64,000 nucleotides of DNA from Campylobacter concisus (GCF_015229955.1 NZ_JAAKYZ010000004.1:62001-126000); one strand, 5' to 3'. Positions 9,219-18,479 are shown, counted from the first letter of the stretch. A program made the numbers and translations. Notes: generated from the letters alone by a model not told the origin.

Positions 9219-9758
9219 ATGAAGTGCAATATCGTCATAAATGGACAAAATTTAATAGATTATAAATCTTTTATCTTATTTTTCTCAAAGGCGGCAAGAA
9301 AGCAGTATTTTATAAACACTTTTATGATATTTACTGAAGCCATCATAGCTGGTTTTGTTGCTGATATGCTATTAAAAAGTAAAATTTTTACTATTATCGG
9401 AGCCATTTTTGCTATATTTTGGATCATTTTTTATCCTATTTTTTTAAAAAGAAGTCGCATAGCTGCATTAAAGAGAATTGAAATTTCAGACGTTCAAAAG
9501 CAAATGAATTTTGAAGTAAATGAGAATTTTCTGGCTTACTATGAAGGCGAACCCAAAGAAAATGAAAAATTTGACCTAAATGAAGTTAGTGAAATTTATG
9601 AGCTAAAAAATATTTTTATCATTTTTTTAGAAGAAAAAATTCATCTAATAATCCCAAAAGATGAAGCTAGCTCAAAAATGATAAATGAGCTAGCTAAACT
9701 TTGCCATAAAGATATTTTGAAATTTGAAAATTTTAGTGCAAAGAGTGTGCTTAAATAG
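9219..9758 (+). CDS. YcxB-like membrane protein
   Basis: The 179-residue protein has two adjacent hydrophobic helices (about residues 33-75), a charged LKRSRIAALKRIE linker and a soluble C-terminal beta domain (NENFLAYYEGEPKENEKFDLNEV...IHLIIPKDE). That layout fits YcxB-like C-terminal domain proteins of unknown function. It lies alone between two large minus-strand GGDEF/EAL genes. It is divergent from one and overlaps the 3' end of the other by eight bases. A link to c-di-GMP is suggested only by position. Confidence 0.6.
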   Translation: MKCNIVINGQNLIDYKSFILFFSKAARKQYFINTFMIFTEAIIAGFVADMLLKSKIFTIIGAIFAIFWIIFYPIFLKRSRIAALKRIEISDVQKQMNFEVNENFLAYYEGEPKENEKFDLNEVSEIYELKNIFIIFLEEKIHLIIPKDEASSKMINELAKLCHKDILKFENFSAKSVLK

Positions 9759-12078
9759 CGCTTATTATAAGCTTTTCAAAATCCTCTGCACTCATTGGCT
9801 TGCCCCAAAGATACCCTTGCACCTCATCACATCCAAGCTCTCTTAAAATTTTAAGCTGGGTTTCATCTTCGACGCCTTCAGCGATAGTCTTTAGCTCCAC
9901 ATTTTTAGCCAAAGCTATAACGCTTTTTACTACGTCTTTATCTATATCATTTTTAGCAATATTATCTATCAGCTCTTTAGCGATCTTTAGACGATTCATA
10001 GGATATTTTTTGATGTAATTCATCGATGAAAAACCGGTACCAAAATCATCTATAGAGATGCAAATTCCTCTATTTGAAAGCTCAGATAACGCGCTTTGCA
10101 TCATCTCTTCGGCATTGACAAGGCTGGCCTCAGTGATCTCAACATCTACACAAGATGGATCGATGCCGTATCTATCTATATAGCTTAAAAATTTAGATGC
10201 AAAATTTATATTATCAATCTGTTTTGGTGAGATATTTATGCCTATTTTTAGATTCGTATTATATTTTTCATTCCAAAAGGCCATTTGTTTTATAGCATTT
10301 TTTGCCACCCATTTTCCTATCGCATTGATAATCGAGCTTTGTTCGGCTATTGGAATAAATTTTGATTGATCTACCGGACCTTTTATAGGAGAGTTCCACC
10401 TAACAAGAGCCTCTGCTCCTACTATTTTTTTACCTTCTATTAGATACTGGGGCTGAAATTTTAGCTCAAATTCTTCATCAAAGCTTATGCTATTTAGCAA
10501 TATTTCTATATAGTTTCTATCCTGAATCATGCTTTTTATATCACTATAAAAAACATACTTTTCAGATGCATCTTTCTTTGCTGCTTCTAGTGCTGCTTCT
10601 GATTGCATGATAAAATCATCAGCCAAAATTTCACTGGTTTGTGTCGAGCTAATCCCTATTTTCGCATCAAGTACAATTTTATAATCATCTATAACGATTG
10701 GCTCTGAAATAGCTTTTAGTAGATAATGTAAAAATTCTCTGCAATGTACATTTTCGTTTTGCTTGACAACAACGATAAAGTCATCGCCGCCAGATCTTGC
10801 AAATAAGGAATCGTTTGGTGGCAATATTGACTCAATATTTGAAGCAAACTTTGCTATTACATCATCGCCTATATAATGCCCATACGAGTCATTTATTGCC
10901 TTAAAATGGTTTATGTCAATACTATAAATATCTATCTTTTCGCCAAGAGCCTTTGACTTTATCATCTCTTCAAGCCTTGCGATAAAATACTGGCGATTTA
11001 GAGCATTCGTCAAATAATCATATTTACTGATCCTTTGTAGGTGCCTATTTGTCTCTTCAAGCTCTTTTACTTTATTTTCTATCTGATTATTTAACACTTT
11101 TTTGATATGTATTTCACGTTTAATTAGAATATCCATCTTTCTAACATTAGAAAATGTATAAGATAATGCCCCGTATGCAAGCAAAGTAACTAAAATAGAA
11201 AACAACCATGTCAAATTTATCTTCCAAGAGTACAAGATCATGATCGTTAAAAATACAGCGAAAACAAATAGCTTTTGTATTAAAATTTTATCAAAATCGT
11301 TTCTGAGTGCCCTAAATTTTAGATTTGCCTCGCCCTCTCTTAAATGAAGCGCAGCAACAAACAACATAAAAAATGAACTCTTAAATACAATGTCGTATCC
11401 AGAAAAGGATATTTCATCTATCCAAAAATCCATTGTAGTGGTAAAAATGTCATAAGTGCTTATTGCAATAAGTGCTATCAAGCATAAAAGTATAGATATT
11501 CTTCTTTTTGAAAATTTAAGTGAAAAAAATGCAATAAACGAAGTACAAAACATAAATAAATCTATGGCGATGTAACTTAGATTAAAAAAATCTTTTTGGC
11601 TTAAAACTTGAGTTAAATTTCTATCAAAAATCATAAACCACATAAAACTAAAATATATTGCGGAAATAGAAACTGAGTCCACAAATACTTGCATTAAAAA
11701 TAAATTTTTCAAATTTTTGATCAAAATGTAAAAAGCAGAAAATGCAAACATAAAATATGAGACTACGTATGAGATTTGTATAAAATTGACTTTAGAAAGA
11801 AATTGTTTAAGAAAATCAACCTTATCATATAGCATCCACATAATGTCTGATGCTACCCAGCAAGTAAGGCCTAATAATATATATATCCAATATGTTTTTA
11901 AATTTCTTGTCTCTTTTAGCTTTAAAAAGATAAATAATGTGATCATAAAATCAAATAGAGCAGTAATTATGCCATTATAAAAACTACTAGCAATAAAATA
12001 ACTAACAACATATACACAAAAAAGTATCAACATAAATAAAAAAGATACTTGATTTTCGTTACTTATTTTACTTATCAT
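9751..12078 (-). CDS. Membrane GGDEF/EAL protein, probable c-di-GMP phosphodiesterase
   Basis: The 775-residue protein has many N-terminal membrane helices (to about residue 310), a coiled linker, then GGDEF and EAL domains. The GGDEF loop is SGGDDF (about 431-436). The four residues where an RxxD inhibitory site would sit read PNDS, so no I-site is visible. The EAL domain keeps EAL (about 555), DDFGTG (about 677) and EGVE (about 734), which suits an active phosphodiesterase. The membrane part has no recognised ligand motif. It begins 9 bases downstream of ciaB in the same direction, so co-transcription is possible. Confidence 0.92.
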   Translation of the reverse strand: MISKISNENQVSFLFMLILFCVYVVSYFIASSFYNGIITALFDFMITLFIFLKLKETRNLKTYWIYILLGLTCWVASDIMWMLYDKVDFLKQFLSKVNFIQISYVVSYFMFAFSAFYILIKNLKNLFLMQVFVDSVSISAIYFSFMWFMIFDRNLTQVLSQKDFFNLSYIAIDLFMFCTSFIAFFSLKFSKRRISILLCLIALIAISTYDIFTTTMDFWIDEISFSGYDIVFKSSFFMLFVAALHLREGEANLKFRALRNDFDKILIQKLFVFAVFLTIMILYSWKINLTWLFSILVTLLAYGALSYTFSNVRKMDILIKREIHIKKVLNNQIENKVKELEETNRHLQRISKYDYLTNALNRQYFIARLEEMIKSKALGEKIDIYSIDINHFKAINDSYGHYIGDDVIAKFASNIESILPPNDSLFARSGGDDFIVVVKQNENVHCREFLHYLLKAISEPIVIDDYKIVLDAKIGISSTQTSEILADDFIMQSEAALEAAKKDASEKYVFYSDIKSMIQDRNYIEILLNSISFDEEFELKFQPQYLIEGKKIVGAEALVRWNSPIKGPVDQSKFIPIAEQSSIINAIGKWVAKNAIKQMAFWNEKYNTNLKIGINISPKQIDNINFASKFLSYIDRYGIDPSCVDVEITEASLVNAEEMMQSALSELSNRGICISIDDFGTGFSSMNYIKKYPMNRLKIAKELIDNIAKNDIDKDVVKSVIALAKNVELKTIAEGVEDETQLKILRELGCDEVQGYLWGKPMSAEDFEKLIISAI

Positions 12079-12087
12079 GTTCCGTCT

Positions 12088-13929
12088 TTATCTATCTTTC
12101 TCTGCCTTTTTGGCTAAGCTTTGCCATCTTTGCCACTCGCCACTATCATCGACGTCGTTGCCGATAGCTTCGTATCTAGCGTAAAAATGCTCAACAAATT
12201 TCTTACACTCTTTATCTTTTGGCAAATAGCTTAGTTCATCTTTTTGGCAAAATTTCTCTAAAAATGTGCTCGCATCATCTTTTTTAGCGTATGTTTGCGC
12301 TAGATCGTAGTAGTTTTCTAAGCAAATTTCTTTAAATTTAGCGTAAGCTTGTTCGCTCATATCCACGCTTAGTTTGCCATCAAATTTAAGCACTCCAGCT
12401 CTAAAAAGTAGGCTAAGATGTATGAGCCCCTCGCAGTAGTAAGCCCTCACCTCATCGACCTTTCGCCATGCGATAAGCCCAACCGCACGGGCGATCAGCT
12501 CGTGAAAGACGGCCATTTTATACTCCGCCTCTTCGTGCAAGAAGAAATTTACTAACCCACCAGTCGTCGCCTTGTACTCTTCTATAAATTTAAAGACGCC
12601 ACTTTTATTCATGCTCATCTCGGTATCAAGTCCGATAAAGAGAATGTGCCCAAACTCATGACCGATCGTTGAAATTTCATAGACTTTTTTCCAAATTTTT
12701 GGCTTTAAAAATAAAATCTCTCTGCCAAAATCCAAAAACTCCTTGCTAAAAATTTCAGCCCCAAGCTTCATAAAAGGCTTTGCCTTTGCGCCCTCATAGA
12801 CGTGATTTACAAAGGCAAAAATTTTCTTACCACATTTTGCACTCACGCTCTCATCATTTGGCACGACTTGAGCGCTAAAAAGCCCGTTTAGCTCCGCTGC
12901 GTAATAGATCATCGGCACGCTTATATAAAGCTGCGTTCTAGCGATATTTTCGCTAACTGCCCTATTTGTCTCAGCGTTATCAAATTTTATCTTTTCGCAA
13001 ACGCTCTTATAAGTTTTTGCAACTTTTTCTTTAAATTTAAGCTCGTCAATGCCCTCGCTATCAACCAGCCTGATGTCCCACTCAAGTGCGACTGCATGCG
13101 TATAGGCATCCTCGTAATACTCTAGCGGATGGCCTGGCTGAAGTGCACCTTTTACATCCATCCACGCTATCTCAGCCTCTTGCCAAGCGCTTATCACCTT
13201 TGTATTATCCTCTTCGCAAAAGGCATTTTGCAGCTTTTCAAGGTATTTTATGTATGATTTTTGCTCGTCATTTTGGGCTAAATTTCTTAAAATTTCAAGA
13301 TTTTTAGCAAAGACACTTTTAAGCTCTCTCACCTCATCTTTAAAGGCAAGTGCGTAAGGCAAAAAGCTAAATTTATCACCTTCTTTTACTACCGCGCCAT
13401 ACGTTCTATCAGCCCTAGCGCCACTAGCGTCGCACTGAAATAAGCCGTTTTTAGTAATAAACTCATTTGCCTGGCTTAGATCTTTAAATTTAGCCTCAAA
13501 CTCTTTGTTTGTAGTGTCTATTATCTTTTCTTGCCATGAAATTTGCCACGCATTTAGGCTTAGGCCAAGCTCGTGCATAGCCTGCACAAAGGCTTGGTTA
13601 AACTGATCTAAAATTTTCTCTTCCTTGGCCTTTTCTAAAAGCTTGGCGTGCAGATTTTCATATAAATTTCTAACGTAGCCATACATTAAATTTAGCACTC
13701 GTTTTTGCTCGTCTTCGCCTAAATTTAGCTTTTTTAGCTCATTTTGAAGCGGATCAACTTTAAGATCTACTATCCTTCTTGCAAGGGCTAGTTTCTGGCT
13801 TGGTGTGCCAGCAAGACCACAAATTCTAACAGCCTCGTTTATAATGTCATCGTCTAAATTTTTATAAATAGCATTTAACTTGTTTTTCTGCTCTTTTGTA
13901 AGCTCATTTAATCTTTTAAAATCATTCAT
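12088..13929 (-). CDS. ciaB: Campylobacter invasion antigen B homologue, HExxH-containing
   Basis: The 613-residue protein matches the C. jejuni CiaB family in length, in its N-terminal segment and in lying beside a YciA-type thioesterase, the C. jejuni order as I recall it. CiaB was described as a secreted factor that promotes host cell invasion. The sequence also has a clear HEFGH metal-binding motif near residue 426, within IGHEFGHILF, and downstream glutamates, as in zinc metallopeptidases. There is no signal peptide. Whether it acts as a peptidase is not settled by sequence. Confidence 0.9.
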   Translation of the reverse strand: MNDFKRLNELTKEQKNKLNAIYKNLDDDIINEAVRICGLAGTPSQKLALARRIVDLKVDPLQNELKKLNLGEDEQKRVLNLMYGYVRNLYENLHAKLLEKAKEEKILDQFNQAFVQAMHELGLSLNAWQISWQEKIIDTTNKEFEAKFKDLSQANEFITKNGLFQCDASGARADRTYGAVVKEGDKFSFLPYALAFKDEVRELKSVFAKNLEILRNLAQNDEQKSYIKYLEKLQNAFCEEDNTKVISAWQEAEIAWMDVKGALQPGHPLEYYEDAYTHAVALEWDIRLVDSEGIDELKFKEKVAKTYKSVCEKIKFDNAETNRAVSENIARTQLYISVPMIYYAAELNGLFSAQVVPNDESVSAKCGKKIFAFVNHVYEGAKAKPFMKLGAEIFSKEFLDFGREILFLKPKIWKKVYEISTIGHEFGHILFIGLDTEMSMNKSGVFKFIEEYKATTGGLVNFFLHEEAEYKMAVFHELIARAVGLIAWRKVDEVRAYYCEGLIHLSLLFRAGVLKFDGKLSVDMSEQAYAKFKEICLENYYDLAQTYAKKDDASTFLEKFCQKDELSYLPKDKECKKFVEHFYARYEAIGNDVDDSGEWQRWQSLAKKAEKDR

Positions 13930-14020
13930 CTTTTCATCCCTTAAAGTTGCAGGATTTTAACATAAAGCCATTAAAATTTGCTACAATCAACCAAAAATTT
14001 TAACATCTAAAAGGCAAAAA

Positions 14021-14434
14021 ATGGATATTTTAAAGGATTTTGGTGAGCCACGTATCAAACAAGTTATGTTGCCAAAGGACACAAACTCAGCTGGAAATAT
14101 CTTTGGTGGTTGGATAATGAGTCAGATCGACCTTGCAGGTGCTCAGGCCGCTAGAGAAATTTCTCCTGAACGCGTTGTGACCATTTCTATGAAAGAGATC
14201 ATTTTCAAGCAACCTGTCTTTGTTGGCGATGTGCTAAGCTGCTACGCTAAAATCATCTCTGTTGGTAAAACCTCGATAACAACGCAGATAGAAGTGACTG
14301 CGCTGAGACTAAATCCGGGCGGATATAGAGAAACTATACACGTTACAAGTGCTACTGCAACTTACGTAAGCGTGACGAAAGATGGACTTAAAAAGCCAAT
14401 CGATGAGAAGCTAAAACAACTTCATGGATTTTAA
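14021..14434 (+). CDS. Acyl-CoA thioesterase, hotdog fold (YciA type)
   Basis: It hydrolyses acyl-CoA thioesters in the cytoplasm. The 137-residue protein has the YciA/BFIT hotdog signature: NSAGNIFGGWIMSQIDLAGA, with the catalytic Asp in QIDLA, then a central helix and VFVGDVLSC. It is divergent from ciaB across a 90-base gap holding both promoters. A perfect hairpin follows its stop. Substrate chain length cannot be read from sequence. Confidence 0.92.
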   Translation: MDILKDFGEPRIKQVMLPKDTNSAGNIFGGWIMSQIDLAGAQAAREISPERVVTISMKEIIFKQPVFVGDVLSCYAKIISVGKTSITTQIEVTALRLNPGGYRETIHVTSATATYVSVTKDGLKKPIDEKLKQLHGF

Positions 14435-14435
14435 A

Positions 14436-14464
14436 AATTTGGTTGCAATTTATGCAACCAAATT
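14436..14464. terminator. Hairpin terminator after the thioesterase gene
   Basis: A perfect 12-base-pair inverted repeat (14436-14447 with 14453-14464) encloses the five-base loop ATTTA directly after the thioesterase stop codon. The downstream flank is A-rich, not T-rich, so it is a weaker intrinsic terminator on the plus strand. It may mainly protect the mRNA 3' end. Confidence 0.55.
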
Positions 14465-14582
14465 AAAAAATTAATACTACTTTTAAAAATTATTGAAATT
14501 CTTAAACTAAAAGCAATATTTTTCAACTTCTTTAAATGCTTTGTGAAGTAAAATCAGGCTCTATACATTTTTTGGGAGAAAA

Positions 14583-15221
14583 ATGAAAAAATCACGTCTA
14601 GGTCTTTTGCAAACACAAATCACAAAGATCCTAACTCAAAATGAGCTTGATAAATTTGAGTATAAAGAGCTACCAAAAACAAGCATAATCTACACAGAAG
14701 AGATCAAGATCATCATCTTAAAAAGTGGCTGTGCAAAGCTCTCATTTTTTGAAGATGGAGAGGAATTTATCCTTTATCATTTAGAAGCGAGCAACATCGC
14801 CGTGCTTGATGATAATTGCGCTTTTGAAATACTTGAAGATGCTGAAATTTATGCTATAAATTTAAACAAAATAGGTGAAATTTTATTAAATGCAAATGTC
14901 GCAGATGAAATTTTAAAAGCTGTGTTAAATGCAGTAATCGTGCAACGCCAGATCATAAAATCCATACTTTTTGAAGATGCAAAAGGTAGGATTGCAAATT
15001 TTTTGATCGAGCTTGCAAAGGAGCAAGATCTAAAGCAAAATGGATATCACTACATATTTTTGCCATTTTCTCTAAAGGTGCTCTCAAGCTTTGTGGGGCT
15101 CAAACGACAAAGCGCTTCAACTGCTTTTAATGAGCTTATAAAAGACGACATAATAAGAAAGATCACACCACACGAGTTTTTAATAATTGATTATGAAAAA
15201 CTTGAAAGTTACACAAACTAA
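14583..15221 (+). CDS. Crp/Fnr-family transcriptional regulator
   Basis: The 212-residue protein has an N-terminal cyclic-nucleotide-binding-like beta barrel (about 25-100), a long dimerisation helix (about 100-130) and a C-terminal winged helix. The recognition helix lies in SSFVGLKRQSASTAFNELIKD-like sequence near residues 175-195. Only two cysteines occur, so an Fnr-type [4Fe-4S] cluster is unlikely, and no clear cAMP pocket is seen. It is convergent with the FNT channel gene, and the hydrogenase operon lies just beyond. Control of those genes is a reasonable guess but no operator was identified. Confidence 0.85.
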   Translation: MKKSRLGLLQTQITKILTQNELDKFEYKELPKTSIIYTEEIKIIILKSGCAKLSFFEDGEEFILYHLEASNIAVLDDNCAFEILEDAEIYAINLNKIGEILLNANVADEILKAVLNAVIVQRQIIKSILFEDAKGRIANFLIELAKEQDLKQNGYHYIFLPFSLKVLSSFVGLKRQSASTAFNELIKDDIIRKITPHEFLIIDYEKLESYTN

Positions 15222-15267
15222 AAATCAAAAATTTTTATAATGGCTAGCAAAGCGTAGCCTTAGAGGA

Positions 15268-15300
15268 TTAGTCTTTGCCAAGAAGCAAAGACTAAAAATT
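15268..15300. terminator. Terminator between the regulator and the FNT channel gene
   Basis: A perfect 11-base-pair stem (15268-15278 with 15285-15295) with a six-base loop is followed by AAATTTTT on the plus strand. It suits termination of the regulator transcript. A smaller perfect hairpin (GGCTA/TAGCC, 15242-15259) precedes it. The convergent FNT gene ends directly beside it. Confidence 0.7.
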
Positions 15301-15301
15301 T

Positions 15302-16168
15302 TTAAGCTTTTTTCTTCATATCGAATTTATTTGCCATAAAGCCAACTAAACCAACAAAGAAAAGTCCGCCACAGATATTACCAAGTGTAACTGGAACTAA
15401 GTTTTTACCGATGAAATTTCCCCAGTTTAAAACTTCTAGTTTTTCAGCCGTAATGCCGTGCCCTAGAGCCGTAGCCGCAGCAGCGATATCTCCGCCGTTT
15501 GCCGCTATATAGTGAGCTTTTGAGATGATGGCTTCAGTGATGATGAACATATTTGCCACGCAGTGCTCCATAGAGCAAGCCACAAATGCGCCGATCATCC
15601 ACATAATTGCGAAGAATTTACCAGATAGATTGCTCTCGCTTGTCGCAGTCCAAATAGACATACAAACAAAGACATTACAAAAAATTCCGCGGATAAATAG
15701 CTCATGAAATGGTGCTGTAATCTTGCCAATACCAGCTGGTATAAAGTGCTGCAAGATGTAGCCATCATACTTTAGTGGCAAGCCTGAGTAGTAGTACATA
15801 TACGCAATCAATGCGCCACCAACAAAGTTAAATATCCAAACGATAGCCCAGTATCCGATAGTCTTACCTGGTTTTAGCTTTCCTTCATATGCGCTAACAC
15901 CACTTAAAACTGAGCTTGTAAAAAGATGTCCGCCATAAAAGACAACCATCATAAGACCACAGCTAAATGTGATACCGCCGATAAAATTTGAAAGACCAAT
16001 AGACTGGTTTTCAGCCATACCAACTGTTGAGTGAGCCCAAAAAATATCACCCATAGCAATAGCAGCTCCAGCCATGATAGCAAGAAAAATAATACTAGTA
16101 AGTGGCATATGAGCCTTATGCTCCATAGAGCTTGAGACCGCTTGAGCGGTTTCTGCCGGATTTAACAT
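15302..16168 (-). CDS. Formate/nitrite transporter (FNT) family channel
   Basis: FNT proteins are pentameric inner-membrane channels for formate, nitrite or related small anions. Six membrane helices are visible, with the FNT-type NFIGG and GNICGGLFFVGLVGF segments. The ATG at 16168 (protein start MLNPAETAQAV) is chosen over an in-frame start at 16201 because AAGGAG lies six bases upstream of it. Its place just downstream of a hydrogenase-4-type operon makes formate the likeliest substrate. Nitrite cannot be excluded. The operon terminator lies between, so it has its own promoter. Confidence 0.88.
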   Translation of the reverse strand: MLNPAETAQAVSSSMEHKAHMPLTSIIFLAIMAGAAIAMGDIFWAHSTVGMAENQSIGLSNFIGGITFSCGLMMVVFYGGHLFTSSVLSGVSAYEGKLKPGKTIGYWAIVWIFNFVGGALIAYMYYYSGLPLKYDGYILQHFIPAGIGKITAPFHELFIRGIFCNVFVCMSIWTATSESNLSGKFFAIMWMIGAFVACSMEHCVANMFIITEAIISKAHYIAANGGDIAAAATALGHGITAEKLEVLNWGNFIGKNLVPVTLGNICGGLFFVGLVGFMANKFDMKKKA

Positions 16169-16301
16169 CACATTCTCCTTTTTATTTTCAATCTCGCACA
16201 TGAGCCAAGCTCATCTTTGCGACCAAAGTTTAACACTTTGCAAAATTACTAAAGTCAAATCACTGCTTGCGATTAAAAGCAAAATTTTGCCTTTAGCAAC
16301 C

Positions 16302-16334
16302 AAAAAGACTAAATTTAGCTATTTGCTAAATTTA
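16302..16334 (-). terminator. Intrinsic terminator of the hydrogenase operon
   Basis: On the minus strand a perfect 10-base-pair stem (16325-16334 with 16310-16319, five-base loop) begins at the stop codon of the maturation protease gene and is followed by GTCTTTTTGG. Stem plus T-run is a typical rho-independent terminator. It separates the hydrogenase operon from the FNT gene. Confidence 0.75.
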
Positions 16335-16778
16335 ACCAACTAAATTTTTATCAATCTCTACAATTCTCAAAAAAGCTTTTCTGGCACTTTTTTTAGCCTG
16401 CTCGCTTAGTCCTTCTTCAAAATTTAAGACATTTTCGAGCAATACGCTAATGCCTAAAAAAAGCGTCTTTGGGCAAATTTTTCGCAAATAGCTTAAAAGC
16501 ACTGGCGTTGGGAGGTTGTGAGTTGAGTAGATGTAATCTCTATCGTCACTTAGGTCGAAAAACTCTATCTTATCCTCATCAAAGCCGCTCATCGCATCAA
16601 CTACTATCAAGATATCAGGTGCAAATTCTCTAATAGCTGAAAATTCATTCTCAGGCACATCTTGCCCGAAAAATACCTTCCACTCTTTTAGCTCGGCCTC
16701 TACGATGCGGCCGACTTCGTTACCCACATCATCGTCGCCACGCATAGGATTACCGATGCAAAGGATGGCTTTTTTCAT
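16332..16778 (-). CDS. hycI: Hydrogenase maturation protease (HycI type)
   Basis: This endopeptidase trims the C-terminus of the hydrogenase large subunit after nickel insertion. The 148-residue protein has the family's IGNPMRGDDDVG start with the metal-binding acidic residues, VVDAMSGFDEDKI in the middle and STHNLPTPVLLSYLRK near residue 90-105, all typical of HycI. The first ATG (16778) overlaps the upstream stop as TGATG; the preceding TTG is in frame but unneeded. It closes the Hyf-type operon, which fits its role on HyfG. Confidence 0.92.
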   Translation of the reverse strand: MKKAILCIGNPMRGDDDVGNEVGRIVEAELKEWKVFFGQDVPENEFSAIREFAPDILIVVDAMSGFDEDKIEFFDLSDDRDYIYSTHNLPTPVLLSYLRKICPKTLFLGISVLLENVLNFEEGLSEQAKKSARKAFLRIVEIDKNLVG

Positions 16779-17122
16779 CAAAAGTCCTTCCTAAGCACGA
16801 TATATCCTTCTTTTAAATTTGCCAAAATTTCTTTAAGCTTACACTCACAAAGCTGCGGCAAGAGTTTAGCGATATGCTCGGCAAAAATTTCAACTTCAAA
16901 ATATTTGCTTAAATTTCCGATTTTAAATTTCACGTATTCGCCTGAGTTTTTGATCATCTCGTCAAATTCCTCATCGCTTAGCTCTAAAATTTTCTCGCTA
17001 AAATCAATCGTGCCAACGCCATGTCCCACGCAAGTGGAGAAAATTTTTATCTCCTTTAGCTCGCGTGGAAGCTTGTCGTTGTCGTCCATATGCCTTTTTG
17101 TAAGCTTATAAACTTGTATCAT
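16778..17122 (-). CDS. hyfJ: Formate hydrogenlyase maturation protein, HycH/HyfJ family
   Basis: This 114-residue soluble protein has the HycH-like features VGHGVGTIDFSEKILELSDEEF and a basic N-terminus. HycH/HyfJ proteins help assemble the membrane hydrogenase; the mechanism is not well defined. It overlaps the upstream small-subunit gene by four bases and the downstream protease start by one base, so the three are translationally coupled. Confidence 0.85.
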   Translation of the reverse strand: MIQVYKLTKRHMDDNDKLPRELKEIKIFSTCVGHGVGTIDFSEKILELSDEEFDEMIKNSGEYVKFKIGNLSKYFEVEIFAEHIAKLLPQLCECKLKEILANLKEGYIVLRKDF

Positions 17123-17943
17123 CTCTTACTCCAAACCTCGCTATCAACGTCTATCGCAAAGCTTTTATCAGCTTTTGCATATTTTAGATAGACATCATTA
17201 TGCAAAAGCCCCATGCACTCAGCATATCTAGGATCTTCCTCTTTTTTGATAGCTGTAAGCACAGCCTCTCTTGAAATGCTTGGGTCATGGACATCTTTTG
17301 AACATTTGATAGCATTCATATATTTTTCAAAAAGGATTCTACCAAAGATATAGCTCATTAGCCTTCTACTTTCAGCTTGCAAGTCACGCTCAAACAAGAT
17401 ATCGCCTATGACCGACTTCTCAACTGAAGGTGGCAATGTGTTATCTTCCTCATAGCTTTTTTTATGAAGTTTTTGATCGATGATACCAAGAGCCATGCCA
17501 AGGCCGTAAATAATGCTTGCTGGATGTGGAGGACAGCCTGGGATATAGACATCGACTGGGATTATCTTATCGATGCCACCCCAAACGCTATAAGCGTCAT
17601 GGAAAATTCCGCCACTGCTTCCGCACGCACCAAGAGCAACTACGATCTTAGGATCTGGGGTCGCCTCATAAGCACGAAGAAGTGGATAATACATCTGTCT
17701 TGTTACAGGACCGGTGCAAAGCAAAATATCAGCGTGTCTTGGGTTTGCTACAAGTTTAAAGCCAAAACGCTCAGGATCCCACATCGGCGTAATAGCTGCA
17801 AAAATTTCTATCTCACAGCCGTTACAGCTTCCGCAGTCGATCCTATAAACGCTAAAGCTTCTTTTGATATTTTTTAGATGCTCTAGCTTTGCAGTTAGAT
17901 CATTTGCTGTTTTTATGTCCTCTGGGACTTGATATAGACTCAT
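17119..17943 (-). CDS. hyfI: Group 4 [NiFe] hydrogenase small subunit (NuoB-like, HyfI/HycG)
   Basis: This subunit carries the proximal [4Fe-4S] cluster that passes electrons to or from the NiFe site. Cluster residues are visible in DCGSCNGCEIEI, CTGPVTRQ, GACGSSGG and IPGCPPHP, the NuoB/HycG pattern. At 274 residues it is longer than minimal NuoB because of a C-terminal extension, as in HycG/HyfI. It overlaps neighbours on both sides by four bases within the operon. Confidence 0.94.
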   Translation of the reverse strand: MSLYQVPEDIKTANDLTAKLEHLKNIKRSFSVYRIDCGSCNGCEIEIFAAITPMWDPERFGFKLVANPRHADILLCTGPVTRQMYYPLLRAYEATPDPKIVVALGACGSSGGIFHDAYSVWGGIDKIIPVDVYIPGCPPHPASIIYGLGMALGIIDQKLHKKSYEEDNTLPPSVEKSVIGDILFERDLQAESRRLMSYIFGRILFEKYMNAIKCSKDVHDPSISREAVLTAIKKEEDPRYAECMGLLHNDVYLKYAKADKSFAIDVDSEVWSKR

Positions 17944-18479
17944 TTTATAGCCTCCTCAATGCCTTTTGTTAGCCTCTCAGCAGATTGATTTTTCTTGCAC
18001 TCTGGGCAGATATAAAGGTAGTCTTTTGCCTCTTCAAGTCTGCCTGGGAGTAAATTTGCTGTGCCAAGCTTTTCAAGTGTGAAATTTATAAGCCTTTTTG
18101 GCGTAAATGGCTTGCCGCAGCATTTACAAGTTTGCATCTCAAGCTCGCCTCTTTGTATAAGAGCACTCTTGTCAAATTTAACCGCAAGCTCAAAGCTATC
18201 GCTAAGTCTTACAGCTCCAGTTGGGCAAACCTCATCGCAGCGACCGCAAAATATGCAGCGTCCGCAGTCAAATTCCCAAACAAGCTTTGTTTGCTCCTCG
18301 TTCATCTTAAGCTCTATCGCATTACTAGGACAAGCGATACCGCAAGCTGCACAACCTATGCAAAGATCGTATGTATAGTTTGGCTGACCACGGAAATTTT
18401 CAGGAACAATATATGGCTCAAATGGATAGGCGTATGTCGCTTTTCCATATTTTTCTGTGATGTCAAATAACTTCATCAT
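17940..18479 (-). CDS. hyfH: Hydrogenase 8Fe-ferredoxin subunit (HyfH/HycF, NuoI-like)
   Basis: The 179-residue protein has two [4Fe-4S] motifs, CIGCAACGIACPSNAI and CGRCIFCGRCDEVCPTGAV, which form an electron wire between the formate side and the hydrogenase small subunit. A further C-terminal cysteine set (CKCCGKPF ... CPECKKN) looks like a zinc- or iron-binding extension found in HycF-like proteins. The gene overlaps the large-subunit gene by four bases (ATGA). Confidence 0.93.
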   Translation of the reverse strand: MMKLFDITEKYGKATYAYPFEPYIVPENFRGQPNYTYDLCIGCAACGIACPSNAIELKMNEEQTKLVWEFDCGRCIFCGRCDEVCPTGAVRLSDSFELAVKFDKSALIQRGELEMQTCKCCGKPFTPKRLINFTLEKLGTANLLPGRLEEAKDYLYICPECKKNQSAERLTKGIEEAIK

